Assembly (NCBI GenBank): GCA_022818135.1
Contig: JAFMSR010000017.1
Span: 5,972,080 to 6,036,079, forward strand
Direction: 5' to 3'
DNA: 64,000 nucleotides
Origin: Saxidomus purpurata
Lineage: Eukaryota; Mollusca; Bivalvia; Venerida; Veneridae
Shown here: in pieces, positions 1 to 13,700 of the stretch
Numbering within the stretch: position 1 is the stretch's first letter
Layout: the number at the start of each line of letters is the position of its first letter
The notes under the pieces: model-generated
Told to the model about the DNA's origin: nothing
Seen by the model: the letters and a program-made list of their open reading frames with translations, nothing else
The model's database searches: none
Made by a program: the position numbers and the translations under genes

Positions 1-159
1 CAAAACAGTTTTAATTTTGTGCCTATAAATGAAGATACCATTATCTAAAATAATTGATAAGTTTAATGTGAGGCTATAAAATATATGTTAAATGCTTAAG
101 TATGGTAAATTTTCACTCATTGGACCGCTTACTAGTTTAATAGATTCTCCATCTACTCT

Positions 160-1206
160 AACAACTTTCTAGATAGATTAAAATAAGCACAAGTAACACG
201 TCTTTTTAAGAAGAGTGACGCTTTATTTCAATCTAATTACAGAACTGTAAGTATTCTGCCCATACCTTCAAAAACTTTTGATTTTAGCTCACCAACTTTC
301 AACTTACGTTGACACTATTTTTGACAATTTTTATTCTTTCAGGAAAGGTCATGGTTGCCAGACTGTAATACTAACATTGTTGGATGACTTGAGGCAGGCC
401 CACGACGAAAATGAGTATGTAGCAGCAGTCCTCATGGATCTGCCAAAAGCCTTTGATTGCCGCCCTTACCGTTGAATATTATTCTAGCAAAATTGTTATA
501 ACATGGCTTGTCTGAACTCATGGACTTGTATAACTAAAGGTGTGCCTCAAGGTTCAATTTTAGGCCCGACACTGTTTAATGTATTTATAAATGATATTCT
601 TTTGTTTCATACACAGGGGTACATTATAATAACTATGTTGACGACAGCACCTTGTCATTTCATTCGCCAAACTTTCATGCATTAATACAAGTTTTGCAAA
701 ATGAAAATAATGTACTTCTTGACTGGTTTAAATGTAACAAAACGAAAGCCAATCCAGACAAGTTTCAGTCAATAGCAGTAGTCAAAAGATCATTTTTGAA
801 ACATCCAGTTTTTGTCATAGGGTCCAGTAACTATTATGTGAAGATACAGTTTAACTATTGGGTACAGATACGGATTACAAATTAAGTTTTGACAATCTGT
901 AAAAAGGCCGAAAGGCAGCTAAATATTTTGAAACGAATTGGAAAAGATTTAATTAAAATTAAAAAGTTGAACATTTTCATATATTCATTTTGTCAAATTT
1001 CAATTTCTGCTCTATGGCTTGGCACTTTTGTTCTGAAACAAATACTTGAAAAAATGAAAAAATACAAGAAAGGGCTGTGAGATTTGTGTATAAGATTACT
1101 CCTCTTCCTACAATGAACTGCTATACTGTAAACTGCATACTTAGTTTACTGTTTGAAGTATTTCCGACAAGAAATATAACTTACCTTATCTTATCTTATC
1201 TTATCT
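160..1206 (+). pseudogene. Non-LTR retrotransposon (CR1/jockey-like) reverse transcriptase relic
   Basis: Translated fragments in order match the reverse-transcriptase core and thumb of a non-LTR element: SNYRTVSILPIPSKTF (from about 229), FRKGHGCQTVILTLLDDLRQ (about 340), AVLMDLPKAFDC (about 426), [20 protein letters not shown] (about 539), then a thumb/connection segment around 895-1080. The fragments lie in different frames. There is an in-frame stop near 186, and the usual catalytic YVDD box (about 630-650) is reachable only by changing frame, so the gene is dead. After the coding remnant come short pentamer repeats (ttatc, about 1184-1206), as expected for the microsatellite 3' ends of CR1-type elements. 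The 5' part (endonuclease, ORF1) is absent, consistent with 5' truncation during target-primed insertion. Clade assignment is tentative; the RT identity is secure. Confidence 0.85.
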
Positions 1207-3840
1207 CAAACCAGTGTGACTATATTTGTTCACTGAGACGTACATTTAAGTCACTCTCTGAAGATCAATGTATACGACTTACACAAAATATGTGTAATGC
1301 ATACAAAGATGTAGCACATGCGTCAAACATTTAGCATAAGTGATTCATATGTAGTGCATTCGTCACATTTGCAGTAAGCACATGCTTCTATGCGATACAT
1401 AAGGAAGAACATGTATGCGTTGCATAAGTTATACATGCGTAAAATTATGTAACTTGCTTGCGTCACAAATGAAATGCATGCATCACATGTACAGTACATG
1501 CGTAACATAATTTAGTGCAATTGAAAATTTGAAAGGATGTCTCTGTATCGGGAAAGGCTGTACTTTTATTCCGTAATATGCCGATGTATACAAATGTGTG
1601 TAAAGCCGTTAAAGTTATAAGTTTTGGGGTGGACAAGAAATTTTCCTGATAATATCAGTATCAAAAAAACTTTTCTTTCCTTGTAAATAATTTTACAAGT
1701 GACATTTGCTACAATAAACAGACTTCTTTGGTGTATCATTCTAACTTTGTTGAAAATAACTCAAGAAATAGCACGTTATGAATCATGAGAGTTTTGAACA
1801 ATCCCATACAACATCTTACAGCACATATGGAGTGCACACTGCGCATATGTAGTGCATCTACATTTTAGCCAAGGAATTCCTTCCAAGAACATTTTGTGTA
1901 TGATTTATTTCTTCAAATACATGTTTGTACATATTTTCTAATATTCTTCGTTCATACCACGCCAGAAATGCGATTTACAACAAAAACATGATCATTCATA
2001 ATTGTTGACTACTTTCTTTCACATTTGTCAGACACTTTGTTCAAAGATTTCATTGTCATTTCTAAACGTTCAAGCAAACAACATATACGGAGGGACGCGG
2101 AATTTATGTGAGGGTCGAATAGCATTCGAGTTTTTTTGCAATTTGTCTTTGATTATATGAAAAATGGACCGATGTAACGTCACCTACCTTGTTTTTCCTT
2201 TAAATTTATCCGCATATGGAGTTCCGGAAGCTACGCATATGATTTTTACCGAAGTGCATGTTGCACTTCATATGCGGGTTCTCCCGGCGTGATGACAATT
2301 GTGTACAGAATATAAATGCACGGAAGTATGTAGTGTATACTACCGTGATACATGTACATGGAGATAATCATTGTTTTTATTTTGTTTACTTTGTACATAT
2401 AGCATATTATAGTGTTATAGAAAGGAAGACAGAGAAAAATTTAATTATAAACATTGTTCACTATAAAAAATGTGTGTTTATTGGCAATTATTATTGTTTC
2501 TGATATCGTAGCTTGATACATGTTTCATGACGGAATAGATATATTTGCAATTTGCACGAACATGAATGTACATGTAAAATGTTTGACATGTTGTTTCATT
2601 TGTTCATTGTGTATGTAGATACTGTGTTTTCAAGTAGATAAAATATTGTTGTTCGCATTAAATTGTGAATTCATCTTCTTCATCATCTGGACTACTTGGT
2701 CGTACCATTCTACATACATTAACCAAAGCAGAAAAGACTAACAACTGTAATGGTGGGTTGCAAGTTCAATTCATTCGATTCCGCAAATGTCATTCCTGTC
2801 AACTGGTGCCTGCAAAAAGCATAGAATGCATTTTTCCACACCTTTGTCCGTCTTATTTAGTATAAACAACTTAGCCTATTTATTTTAACAAAGAAACCGT
2901 TGTTTCCGGTAAAAAGTTGTTTTCGGTTATCAGTAATACCCCTAAAAACAACTACCGTACACAAGATGAGAACACAACAGGCTACAAATGGGGCCGACCG
3001 GAGCCAGCAATTGATGAAATAGTGTCTTATTGTTAAATATGATCAAACTATGAATTGTCGTAAAATCCGACCCTGCTACACATATAAAACTCGCTCTTGT
3101 TTTATAGTTCTAATTTTTCCGCCAGTTTCATGTGACCACTTGATTATTTTTCGAAAAATGTGATAACGTTTTTCAGGGTGGGGGGGCGGGGGTGTAAGCC
3201 TGCTTTTCAAGCCATTTTTTTAAACACTTGTAACTTCCAGCTGGTGCATATTTGTTATTGATATATTGTTATTGGAAAATAAAAAATGTCTATCATTCAT
3301 TAAGGTAGACCATAAGTTTTAGTTTTTTGTTTTAATGTGAAACTTTTTATGTTTGCCATAATATTGTAGTATCTTACACTAGTAGTTATTGTGAAAAATG
3401 AGTTAATGAATTGTGCTTAAAACAAAAATTAAAACACAAACTAAGACAAGTTACAAGAAACCGGTAAATGTTGCAATATTAATTATATTATAAGTAAACT
3501 ATACTCAGTACATTTAAAAACGCAACACTTGCATGTTGCGTTGTAGGAGTTATAACGCCCGTTCCAACTGTGTTTTGGACATTTTAAGAGGCGGCCAATT
3601 TATTCAACAATCATTCCTTGGAAGAAGCAGTACTAGACCATTCTTTTTGCAAATGTAACTTTTATGTATTCACATTAACGGAGAATTGATTGTAAAATGT
3701 ATACGGTGCTAACAAAGAACGCCGGCTGGCAATTTGTTATCAATATTGATCGTTTAAATTAAAGAAAATGGTGAATAAATTGTGAACAATTTTAACACCA
3801 AAGTATTGTTTCAGTCTGAAATAACATGTTGCGATAGGTA
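1207..3840. other. Intergenic, no gene recognised
   Basis: AT-rich sequence with no convincing coding frame. Around 1290-1510 there are loosely repeated 20-25-bp phrases built on 'catacatgcgt/gtaatgcat'. A fragment at about 3545-3650 resembles the SINE body seen at 18075-18320 (phrases 'gttccaactgtgtttt' and 'cattttaa'). Confidence 0.5.
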
Positions 3841-4453
3841 TTGCATCAATCATTAATGTTTTTTGTGGGGTAAATGATAAAATGTAAAGAATTGCCATAT
3901 TTATGAAATATCGCTTAAGTCATTCAAAATTTGTGAGAAAAATTGGCTCATTTCACTAGTTTATCCCCCCGCCGAAGGCGAAGGGGATATTAGAAATGCC
4001 CTTCGTCCGTCCGTCCGTCCGTCCGTCCGTCCCAATTTTGTCCGGAGCATAACTCCAAAAGTACCTGAGGGATTTTCTTCAAACTTCATACACTGACAGA
4101 GCACATTGGGAGGAAGTGCAGTGTGTAAGAACAATAACTCTACTTTGCCTACTTTTAGAGTTATTCCCCTTTTATCAGATTTACTTGAAAAACTTTGTCC
4201 GGAGCATAACTCAAAAAGTACCTGAGGGATTTTCTTCAAACTTAATACACTGACATAGCACATTGGTAGGAAGTGCAGTGTGCAAGAACAATAACTCTAC
4301 CTTGCCTACTTTTAGAGTTATTCCCCTTTATCAGATTTACTCTAAAAGTTTTGTCCGGAGCATGACTCCAAAAGTACTTGAGGGATTTACTTCAAACTTA
4401 ATACACTGACATAGCACATTGGTAGGAAGTGCAGTGTGCAAGAACAATAACTC
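3841..4453 (+). repeat. First copy of a 613-bp tandem duplication (flank plus element start)
   Basis: The block beginning 'ttgcatcaatcattaatg' at 3841 begins again at 4454, an offset of 613 bp. The duplicated block holds about 120 bp of unrelated flank, the left end of a tandem-core element (from about 3961) and its first core units. Matches over the block are near-perfect apart from a small deletion and changes in the 'ccgtccgt' run, so the event is young. Confidence 0.85.
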
Positions 4454-6224
4454 TTGCATCAATCATTAATGTTTTTTGTGGGGTAAATGATAAAATGTAA
4501 AGAATTGCCATATTTATGAAATATCGCTTAAGTCATTCAAAATTTGTGAGAAAAATTGGCTCATTTCACTAGTTTATCCCCCCCGCCGAAGGCGAAGGGG
4601 ATATTAGAAATGCCCTTCGTCCGTCCGTGCGTGCGTGCGTCCGTCCGTGCGTCCGTCCCAATTTTGTCCGGAGCATAACTCCAAAAGTACCTGAGGGATT
4701 TTCTTCAAACTTCATACACTGACAGAGCACATTGGGAGGAAGTGCAGTGTGTAACTCTACTTTGCCTACTTTTAGAGTTATTCCCCTTTTATCAGATTTA
4801 CTTGAAAAACTTTGTCCGGAGCATAACTCCAAAAGTACCTGAGGGATTTTCTTCAAACTTAATACACTGACATAGCACATTGGTAGGAAGTGCAGTGTGC
4901 AAGAACAATAACTCTACCTTGCCTACTTTTAGAGTTATTCCCCTTTATCAGATTTACTCTAAAAGTTTTGTCCGGAGCATAACTCCAAAAGTACTTGAGG
5001 GATTTACTTCAAACTTAATACACTGACATAGCACATTGGTAGGAAGTGCAGTGTGCAAGAACAATAACTCTACCTTGCCTACATTTAGAGTTATTCCCCT
5101 TTATCAGATTTACTCTAAAAGTTTTGTCCAGAGCATAACTCCAAAAGTACTTGAGGGATTTTCTTCAAACTTAATACACTGACATAGCACATTGGTAGGA
5201 AGTGCAGTGTGCAAGAACAATAACTCTACCTTGCCTACTTTTAGAGTTATTCCCCTTTATCAGATTTACTTGTCCAGAGCATAACTCCAAAAGTACTTGA
5301 GGGATTTTCTTCAAACTTAATACACTGACATAGCACATTGGTAGGAAGTGCAGTGTGCAAGAACAATAACTCTACCTTACCTACTTTTAGAGTTATTCCC
5401 CTTTATCAGATTTACTTGTCCGAAGCATAACTCCAAAAGTACTTGAGGGATTTTCTTCAAACTTAATACACTGACATAGCACATTGGTAGGAAGTGCAGT
5501 GTGCAAGAACAATTACTCTACCTTGCCTACTTTTAGAGTTATTCCCCTTTATCAGATTTACTTGTCCGAAGCATAACTCCAAAAGTACTTGAGGGATTTT
5601 CTTCAAACTTAATACACTGACATAGCACATTGGTAGGAAGTGAAGTGTGCAAGAACAACAACTCTGCCTTGCCTACTTTTAGAGTTATTCCCCTTTATCA
5701 GATTTACTTTAAAAGTTTTGTCCAGAGCATAACTCCAAAAGTACTTGAGGGATTTTCTTCAAACTTAATACACTGACATAGCACATTGGTAGGAAGTGCA
5801 GTGTGTAAGAACAATAACTCTACCTTGCCTACTTTTAGAGTTATTCCCCTTTATCAGATTTACTTGAAAAACTTTGTCCAGAGCATAACTCCAAAAGTAC
5901 TTGAGGGATTTTCTTCAAACTTAATACACTGACATAGCACATTGGTAGGAAGCGCAGTGTGCAAGAACAATAACTCTACCTTGTCTACTTTTAGTCAAAT
6001 AGAAAAATATCATACCTATACTGATAATGAACATTAATATAATTTTGCAAACCTTCTCTTCATTGCCTTATTCTTTTTCCACTTACTTGAAAACTGTACT
6101 CAGCATGACCATAACTATACGGCTTTTTAAGGATTTCCTCTCACCAAGTAAAATGTACGAAAGTACAACCTTCAGGTAACTTTTTCCTGGCGGGGGGATT
6201 AACCATGTGTAACATGGCTCTTGT
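3961..6224 (+). mobile_element. Non-autonomous tandem-core element, Helentron/HINE-like (family C)
   Basis: The left end 'tatccccccgcc' and the right end 'ggcggggggatta' are inverted copies of each other. The right end is followed by a small hairpin (ccatg-tgtaa-catgg) and the terminus ctcttgttt. Between them lie more than ten direct repeats of about 145-155 bp, each containing 'agcataactccaaaagtac', 'cactgacatagcacattgg' and 'gagttattcccctttatcag'. A (ccgt)n microsatellite follows the left end. The left end occurs twice because of the 613-bp duplication. No protein is encoded; antisense open frames at 3961-4263 and 4569-4880 are chance frames across repeat units. Subterminal inverted repeats, tandem core and 3' hairpin fit the described layout of Helentron-associated elements; this class call is inference. 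Confidence 0.7.
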
Positions 6225-6915
6225 TTGATGCTTAAAATAGTGGTTTCATTAACAAAAAAAGGAATGTAGAAAAGTTTTAACAAAATTACAAAATAAATAG
6301 ACATTACCAGATTTTAACGGTTTTCTGCGATTTTAAAAACCAGTTTTCATTTTGTTTATGACAAACATTATCACTGTTAAGTGATTTTACTTAGGTTGTC
6401 TAAATTCTAAGCATATTAATTTGTTAACCTTTTCGAAAAAATAACAGAATGAAAATTTAATTGCAAATAATGCTTTTTTTATTTTTGCACTTTTACAATT
6501 TTTTCGTGTCGTTTTTAAGAAATTTACATCACAAGACAATAATCAATGGAAAGAACAATTAAGAATATATGCAACTATGTAGTTGTTTTTCCCATAATTT
6601 GTTAAATTAGAATATTTGACTTAAAAATGTTGCGTTTTAAGGAACTGTTCAACTATTTCTATGGTCGAGCATCTGGAGCAGACATTGAACTAGTAAATAA
6701 GTGCCAGTTTGAATAATTTCATCATTTGACTTTGTCAGGAAACTTGCACAAAAATTGGATATTTTTCATGTAAGTAAACCAAGAACTGAAATTACATGTT
6801 TTAACAATATTTGCACCAAAACACACCAATGCAGGTTCTAAAAGCTTATATAACAGTAATTTGTTCGTGTATTATGTCAAAAGACCACCCAACTACATTT
6901 TAGTAATAGTATCGT

Positions 6916-8278
6916 TTTTAGCTCGACTATTCGAAGAATAAGGAGGCTATTGCACTCGCCCCGGCGTCGGTGTCGGCGTTGGCGTCGGCGTTGGTTAAAG
7001 TTTTTAATAAAGTCAAATATCTTGAATACTATCAAAGGTATTGACTTGAAACTCAAACTATATGTTTACCATCAACATCTACACCTGAGCAAACAATCCC
7101 AATAACTCTTTTTGGATTTTTGACAGATTTATGCCCCTTTTTAACTTAGAATTTTTGGTTAAAGTTTTTTATAAATTCAAATATCTTGCATATTATCAAA
7201 GGTATTGACTTTAAACTCAAAATATATCTTTGCCATCAACATCTACAGCTGAGCAAACAATCCCCATAACTCTGTTTTGATTTTTGACAGATTTATGCCC
7301 CTTTTTAACTTAGAATTTTTGGTTAAAGTTTTTTATAAATTCAAATATCTTGTATATTATCAAAGGTATTGACTTGAAACTCAAAATATATCTTTACCAT
7401 CAACATCTACACATGAGGAAACAATCAGCATAACTCTGTTTTGATTTTTGACAGATTTATGCCCCTTTTTATCTTAGAATTTTTGTTAAGTTTTTTATAA
7501 ATTCAAATATCTTGCATATTATCAAAGGTATTGACTTGAAACTCAAAATATATCTTTACCATCAACATCTGCACCTGAGGAAACAATACTCATAACTCCG
7601 TTTTGATTTTTGACAGATTTATGCCCCTCTTTAACTTAGAATTTTTTGTTGAAGATTTTTTTAAATTTAAATATCTTGAATACTATCAAAGGTATTGACT
7701 TAAAACTGTGTCTACCATCAACATCATCATCTGAGCAAACAATCCCCATAACTCTGTTTTTATTTTTGACAGATTTATGCCCCTTTTTAACTTTGATTTT
7801 TTTATGGACTTGAAACTGAAAATGTATGTTTACTGTCAACATCTTCCCCAATGTTTTTGATTTTTGACATATTTATGCCCCTTTTAACTTAGAATTTTGT
7901 CACAGTTTTTACCAGACTAACATGGAATACTCGAAATGGCTTTCTTTTGAAATATCATGAATAATTATGCAGCATGCAGCAGTCATGCTTTTTTAATTCA
8001 ATACATATCAATTTTGAAAAGTTACAAAGTTATTCATGATCAAATTTACAAGGTTATGTATTTCTTTGAAATTATCCCCTCCTCCCTCCAGTTAGCTTAC
8101 AGAATCCAGAGTAAGGCTTTGAATGTAATGTACATTTACAAAGGTCTTTGAACAAGTTTCATATCTTTGACCTTTATTCTTATAGACAATTACACAATAC
8201 TCCTGTTCTTAGGCAAAAAACCCATTTTACCAACAACCTTTCGAATAGTCGAGCGTGCTGTCATGTGACAGCTCTTGT
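6916..8278 (+). mobile_element. Non-autonomous tandem-core element, HINE-like (family A)
   Basis: Starts 'tttttagctcgactattcga' and ends with the inverted partner 'tcgaatagtcgagc' (8241-8254), then the perfect hairpin gctgtcatgtgacagc (8257-8272) and ctcttgttt. A (ggcgtc/t)n run lies near the start (6962-6993). The core is about five direct repeats of 150-160 bp, each with 'tatcaaaggtattgact', 'accatcaacatct' and 'gacagatttatgcccctttt'. No coding capacity. Further members are at 20876, 22823 and 45432. Confidence 0.75.
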
Positions 8279-8504
8279 TTTACTGGTAGCCATTTTGTTT
8301 TGGACAAGTTACCTTAAATGTACTAAGCTCTTCGTGTTATCAGCAGCATAAAACTTACATGTCACCGTTCATATTACAAATATTAAACTAAACGTTATAA
8401 ACTTTTTACGCACACCCTGTATGTACGTTAATTGGTAAAATAACGAATTCGTTAAATAGCAAATATGGGAAACAGGCTGACTGACAGATCCTGGCTGATA
8501 CAAT

Positions 8505-8582
8505 TTTGGCCGATTCGGACCATTCCTTTGGCTGATTCGGACCATATATGATCAGATACTTTGGCCGATTCGGACCACATTT
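8505..8582. repeat. Short tandem phrase 'gccgattcggaccat'
   Basis: Three spaced copies of ttggc(c/t)gattcggacca occur within about 80 bp. Function unknown. The antisense frame through it is not considered a gene. Confidence 0.5.
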
Positions 8583-9180
8583 ATTAATTGATGTCGAGGG
8601 TTTCATATGATGATACTTCTTTACAAATAACGAGTCAATAATTTTTTATTTTATTTCATATTTACATAAAAATACATTATAATACAAAGCAGACTTCAGC
8701 ATCAACAATAATAAATATAAGAATGGGTGAACTTTCATGTGTTTAAGATGTTTTTAAAAAGAAATAAAAAGGAAAATTAATTAAAAAGCCACAAAAGAAT
8801 ATACTTTATAGAACATATCTAACGGAAATGAAGGAAGTTGGCCAAGAGCAAGGGTATTTATAAATAACAACTGGAAGAAAATGATAAACAAATGAAAATG
8901 AATGAGAGAAGATATTTACATGAGACATTTAATCATTAATATATCTAACCTACGAAAACGAAACGTTTAGAAAATTCAATAAAATGATGATGTGAAGAGA
9001 TCTTTACATGAAGCATTTAAAATGTTAAATATATCTAAACAACGAAAACGAAACGTTTAGAAATGCAACATTACACGTACAGCACAATAGACTGACACAT
9101 TGATTAATACATATATATATATTATACGACGCATTGTCTTACCGTTTTAACAGTCATTGGTACATAACAAACACACTATT

Positions 9181-11889
9181 TTACTGTATTGGCACAGCCA
9201 AAGAACCAACCTTTTTTAGTACATGTCCCGCCTTTACCGATGTGTTGCTGTATTTCTCCCAGAGTTCATTTAGACCTTTCATGGTAACGTCTGTCTGTTT
9301 TCTTTGATGACGCCTAAGTTTTCCCTCTTTGATTAGTTTAAGTTGTGTAGGTACACTGCTCACTTCTGTATGTAATAAAGTTACTAAAAGATAGAACGGA
9401 AGGTTGCTCTTCTTCGCGCGTCTGTTAATTCTATTGGGCCACCCCTCTACGCCATTGTTAGTTGTAATGCTGCGCCCAAAGACAGTGATCGACTGAAGAG
9501 GCCAAGTTGTGCTGTTAATCCACGTATTGCTGACATATTGGAAGAAGGCAGTGAGGCGACAGGCGGAAGTGTCCACCTTGTCACTCAGCTTCTGGAACGC
9601 TGAGGCGATGTCGTCGGCTGGCAGGAACGGAAGCGCGAAGACCTTACGTAGAATTTCATATACATTGCCTTTCTGTTCGTACTCGTGCTGCAAAAAAGAT
9701 AAGAAACTATATATTTGTTACATTTATTACGTTTTCTTGTATTATTTATGTTACATTTTATTTTATTACGTTTTCGTGTATTATTTATGTTACATTACTC
9801 TGTCATGTATTATTTTATACTTTTTTACATTAGCATTTAATGTTACTTAAAATTATTTATGCATTATATAAGCATTGAATTGTGAACCAATAACCGTATA
9901 CAAGTGTACATATAAATATGCTTACCTGAAGACCCTTTTTCTGAATTTGCTTGTAGAGCGCCTGTTTGAAATGAAAGGAGCAGCCGTGAATGACTGGATC
10001 GTCAAACACACTAAAAGGCCCTTCCAGAGTCCCTTCTCGAAATCTACAACGAACGAGGACACTTTTGGTGCTCTTGGTAGGGACTGTTTGACAGTTTTGA
10101 ACACCTGCAATATACAGAATATCAGTATCGTTAGTATACAATATAAATACAATGACGAAACATGCAATTAATTCTTAAATTAATTTTAATTTAATCCTTA
10201 ATTTAAGACTAATTATAACAGTATGTAAATGTGACTGCTTCATGTTGCCCTCAGACTTGATGAAGGCGTGGATGGAGAGGAGTTGGTAGAATGGTTTGGT
10301 GACGATCTTGAAGGTTCCGTCGATATACCACATTTTGGCGTTGGCGAGGAGCTCAAGCTGTTTGTCGGTGGCGAAGATGATGTACCGACCCGTCTCTGAT
10401 GTAACGTCAGCTCGAAGGAATGGTTCTGGAATCTGTCGCTCTATAAAATCTGTGTCGAGTTTGAACTTGAGATCTTCTGGCGTCTTTGGACGTGTCAACT
10501 CCCTTTTACGGTTCGTTATACGGATAAGTGTATCCGTATGAGGCCGAGATGGAGCGCTGGCGTCGTTGTAGCGGTCGGTCACCTTGACGATAGACTCGGC
10601 AGAATCGTACAACTCCTGGTTGGCGGCTGACTTGATCTCGGCCTTGATTTTAACGGCGGTGAGTATACCTGGTTTGGCTGGATGGTTGTGCAACTGTGGG
10701 CCAGTGGTGAAAGTGTCACCGACTTGCTTCACAGTCGCAGAACATGGTTGTTTACCCCGGACGCTGCATCGCCACTGCTCGGAACCGTCCTTGTTTATGC
10801 GTTTGTGGGTGAACTGGAACCCATCGGTGGAAACGAGTTTTCTCTTACCCCGTTCGGTACCCTCACAGACGACGTTGAATGTTGTGACGGATTCTATGAT
10901 AGATGGTTCATCTTGGATAGTAGATTCCGAGATGGATCTGAAAAAAAAACACCACAAAATGAATTAATAAATGGTTGATATTACTTAGTATGTCATAATG
11001 TATATCGTATGTTTTTGCATATTGTACACTTTTTATACATTAATAAATATATTCTGATCTTTTATAAATAAACACGTTTATCGTGTAAAATGTACATGTG
11101 ACTTAAATGTGGATGTGTATTTTTTTGTCCCCAGCCGAGAAGGACCGGTGTGGGCGGTCTACGTCGATGTCGCTGTCATTGTAAGGATCAGTGGTGACGT
11201 CGGTGACTGTGTCGTTGGTATAAGGTGAGTACGGCGTCTGGACGATAGATATTGATATCATCGTTGATGTCACTGATGTCAGCCACGGAATTAGGCGCCG
11301 GGACGTCTAAATCAACCTGAAATATGAATAAATTATTATTTTAAATTAATGTAACCAAACAGTATTAATTAATGATATAATAAATAATAGATAATTAAAA
11401 CAGGATACTAGTAGAAGGCTGTTGTCAACAAAAATATTAAATTTAATTGATTAAATAACTTTAAATGATTATTAATCTAGAAATATAACAAAAATGAAAG
11501 GATGTAATTACCTGATCGAGACATCTGTCACAGACAAATGTGTGTGAAATCTCTCCTTTTCGCAACTTTGCATACTGGTAACGGGTGAGACCTGAAATTA
11601 TAAAAAAAAACAATATAAATTATACAATATTTAAATTCATAAAAATGTCATTTTAAATAGAGTGTAGAATAATCCACGGCAATACTTATTTTTTAACAGA
11701 TTATATGTTCTATTGGAAGAACAGAATTCCCTTATTATCGAGTAATACATGTAGTTCAATTTAGAAGTCTATGAAATAGTTTATTAAAGAAAACAATACC
11801 GTACCTGTGTTCCCACATTTTCTGTGTTGCCAGCCTTTGCAGGAATCGCAGTCGATTGCCTGATTGTGTCCATATACCTTGTCATAGTA
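9181..11889 (-). pseudogene. Broken PHD-FLYWCH-MULE transposase-like gene
   Basis: Five minus-strand exon-like blocks can be read. (1) 11805-11889 encodes a zinc-finger half, IDCDSCKGWQHRKC, ending at a donor. (2) 11512-11591 has good splice sites on both sides and continues it (FVCDRC), completing a PHD-like C-x2-C / H-x2-C / C-x2-C part; the first ligand pair was not found. (3) A block from 11316 downwards encodes an acidic stretch that breaks frame. (4) About 10236-10937 has a FLYWCH-type finger (WRCSVRGKQPC ... HNH), then MWYIDGTFKIV, the MULE transposase start with its first acidic residue. (5) 9926-10104 encodes FVVDFEKGLWKG and, after a one-base frameshift near 10011-10020, HGCSFHFKQALYKQ. 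(6) 9181-9687 is a C-terminal region with a TAA stop. About 15-20 residues usual between (4) and (5) are missing. Family assignment comes from recognised motifs. The frameshifts argue against an active protein. Plus-strand frames at 9509-10967 are antisense shadows. Confidence 0.75.
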
Positions 11890-11899
11890 TCAGTGTACA

Positions 11900-13700
11900 T
11901 TCCACCAGTTTTCCAGTTCAGTTTTTGCCTACAATTTAGGATAGGAATTTATTTTGTATTATTGACACAATACAATCAACCCTATGGGCGAATCCCATAA
12001 CTTTTGAATGACATTAAAAGTTGTGCAAACTTTGAATTTTCAGTTCAGGTTTGTAAAAATCCACTTCTCAGTTACCATTCACAGCTATGATACTTTATAG
12101 GGTAGTTGAACATACATGTAGTCACTGAATGCAAAAGATAAGCACATGGGTTCCTATCAAAAGTAAAGTTTACACATATGGTTAAAGGTCAAACTCTGTG
12201 GACATTTGTGTCTCCAGTTTGTTGATAACTTTACTCATGCATGGGTTGTCCTGATATTTACATATGTATGTGTACAGTACGTCTGTGTTGTTCAGAGACA
12301 ATCGACCCTCCAGCACTTTCAGTCCTTTGATTACACAGTGTATTAAACTTACTAAGAGACGAAAACTACACAGAGTCCATTCGTCAGCGGATTATTGACA
12401 GAAAAGGAAATAATAACAACAACAACAACCAAGTAGGAAACTTCAAAGGTGTTTTACGTGTATTTTGGTGTAATTTAAAAAAAAAAAACATTTTTACCCC
12501 TAACTACGCATTTAAGTGGAGCTTATAAAAAACATGAAGTCCAGTTTCCGACAAAAAATTGAGGTTTTCTGTATATTTTTTTGAAAATGAGTCTTGTCAA
12601 CAAAAATCATCTGCACAATTTATGTTATCCCAGTTTCAATGATGTTAACATGACCTGTATCTTTTGCGCTACATACCAAATTGGGGCTAACCTTGTTACA
12701 GTACCAGTTTCCGACATAATTTCATCTTGGACAGATTTTGAATCATAAATTACCTATATCTGCACGAGTCTGTATGAAGTCTTGATCAAAATCTATTGGA
12801 GGATTTGTTTTTGAAGCTGACAGAAATCATGAGTCAAAGTGCAAAATCTTTACTAAAATATCAACTTTTCAAGTTTTCATTTCAGTGTTCACAACCTTGA
12901 CATATGTTGTCAACATAGTCGCATGGGGGTCATGTGATGGCTGTCAACTTCTGATTTCCGCATGAAAATATTTCTTCAATTTTTCTTAAAACATTAGAAA
13001 TTAATGTTAAAATAGACTTCAACACGCAATAAAAAGGTATTGAGAACATATTAAAACCGTACACCAGTATATCGGGATGATTTGACTCTTCATTTCAAGG
13101 GAAGTAATTTGTACTGATTGTATAGTATTTCCCCTTAGCAGGAACGTAGCCCTTAGTTAGAGAGAGGTTCAATTCAGGGAAATCATAGGCTATATTGCCA
13201 AACAAACGCACAGAAAAATGTCGGGAGCTCTAGCTCTGGCTTGAGAGCTATGCAGGGTATTAAGCAAAACAAGTTGCATCTATTTGACTAAGTTGAAAAT
13301 GGTTACTTCCGGCAACAATGACACATGTGTTTAATATAGACCTTCTTACCAAGCTGCAAATTAATATAATTTATCAAAGACAATTTGTTGTTAAAAACCA
13401 TTAGAAATAATTATTGTTCATGCTTTTCAAATACTTCAGTGTTATTCGCAACATGAGCTGAATATCGTCGAAAAATGCAAGCGGCCGACATTTCCTGCTG
13501 TAATGCCCATTTTTCGTGTAGTTTAAGTACCCCTTTTAAGGCCCCATACTTACGAGGATGCGCGACCAATGTAAACAAAAATTTCTCAACCGACAGAGGT
13601 TAACCAGGCCAAGATTTGCAAAATGGTCAATGTTTTTATTCTGTCTCATCTATTTCTAAAATAAACGGAAACAACATGCAAAATCCACCGGCTTTTCCTT
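11900..13700. other. Intergenic, no gene recognised
   Basis: AT-rich, with a short (aac)n run near 12416-12430 and a homopolymer A run near 12478. I see no splice-consistent coding blocks. The upstream non-coding exon(s) or promoter of GTSF1 copy 1 may lie here, but nothing in the sequence locates them. Confidence 0.4.

Noticed and set aside
3961..4880. Two related minus-strand frames of about 100 codons
   Set aside because: They lie in tandem units of a non-coding element and resemble each other only because the DNA is duplicated.
10296..10978. Plus-strand frames of 81-127 codons
   Set aside because: Antisense to the FLYWCH/MULE exon, which has recognisable domains and splice sites.
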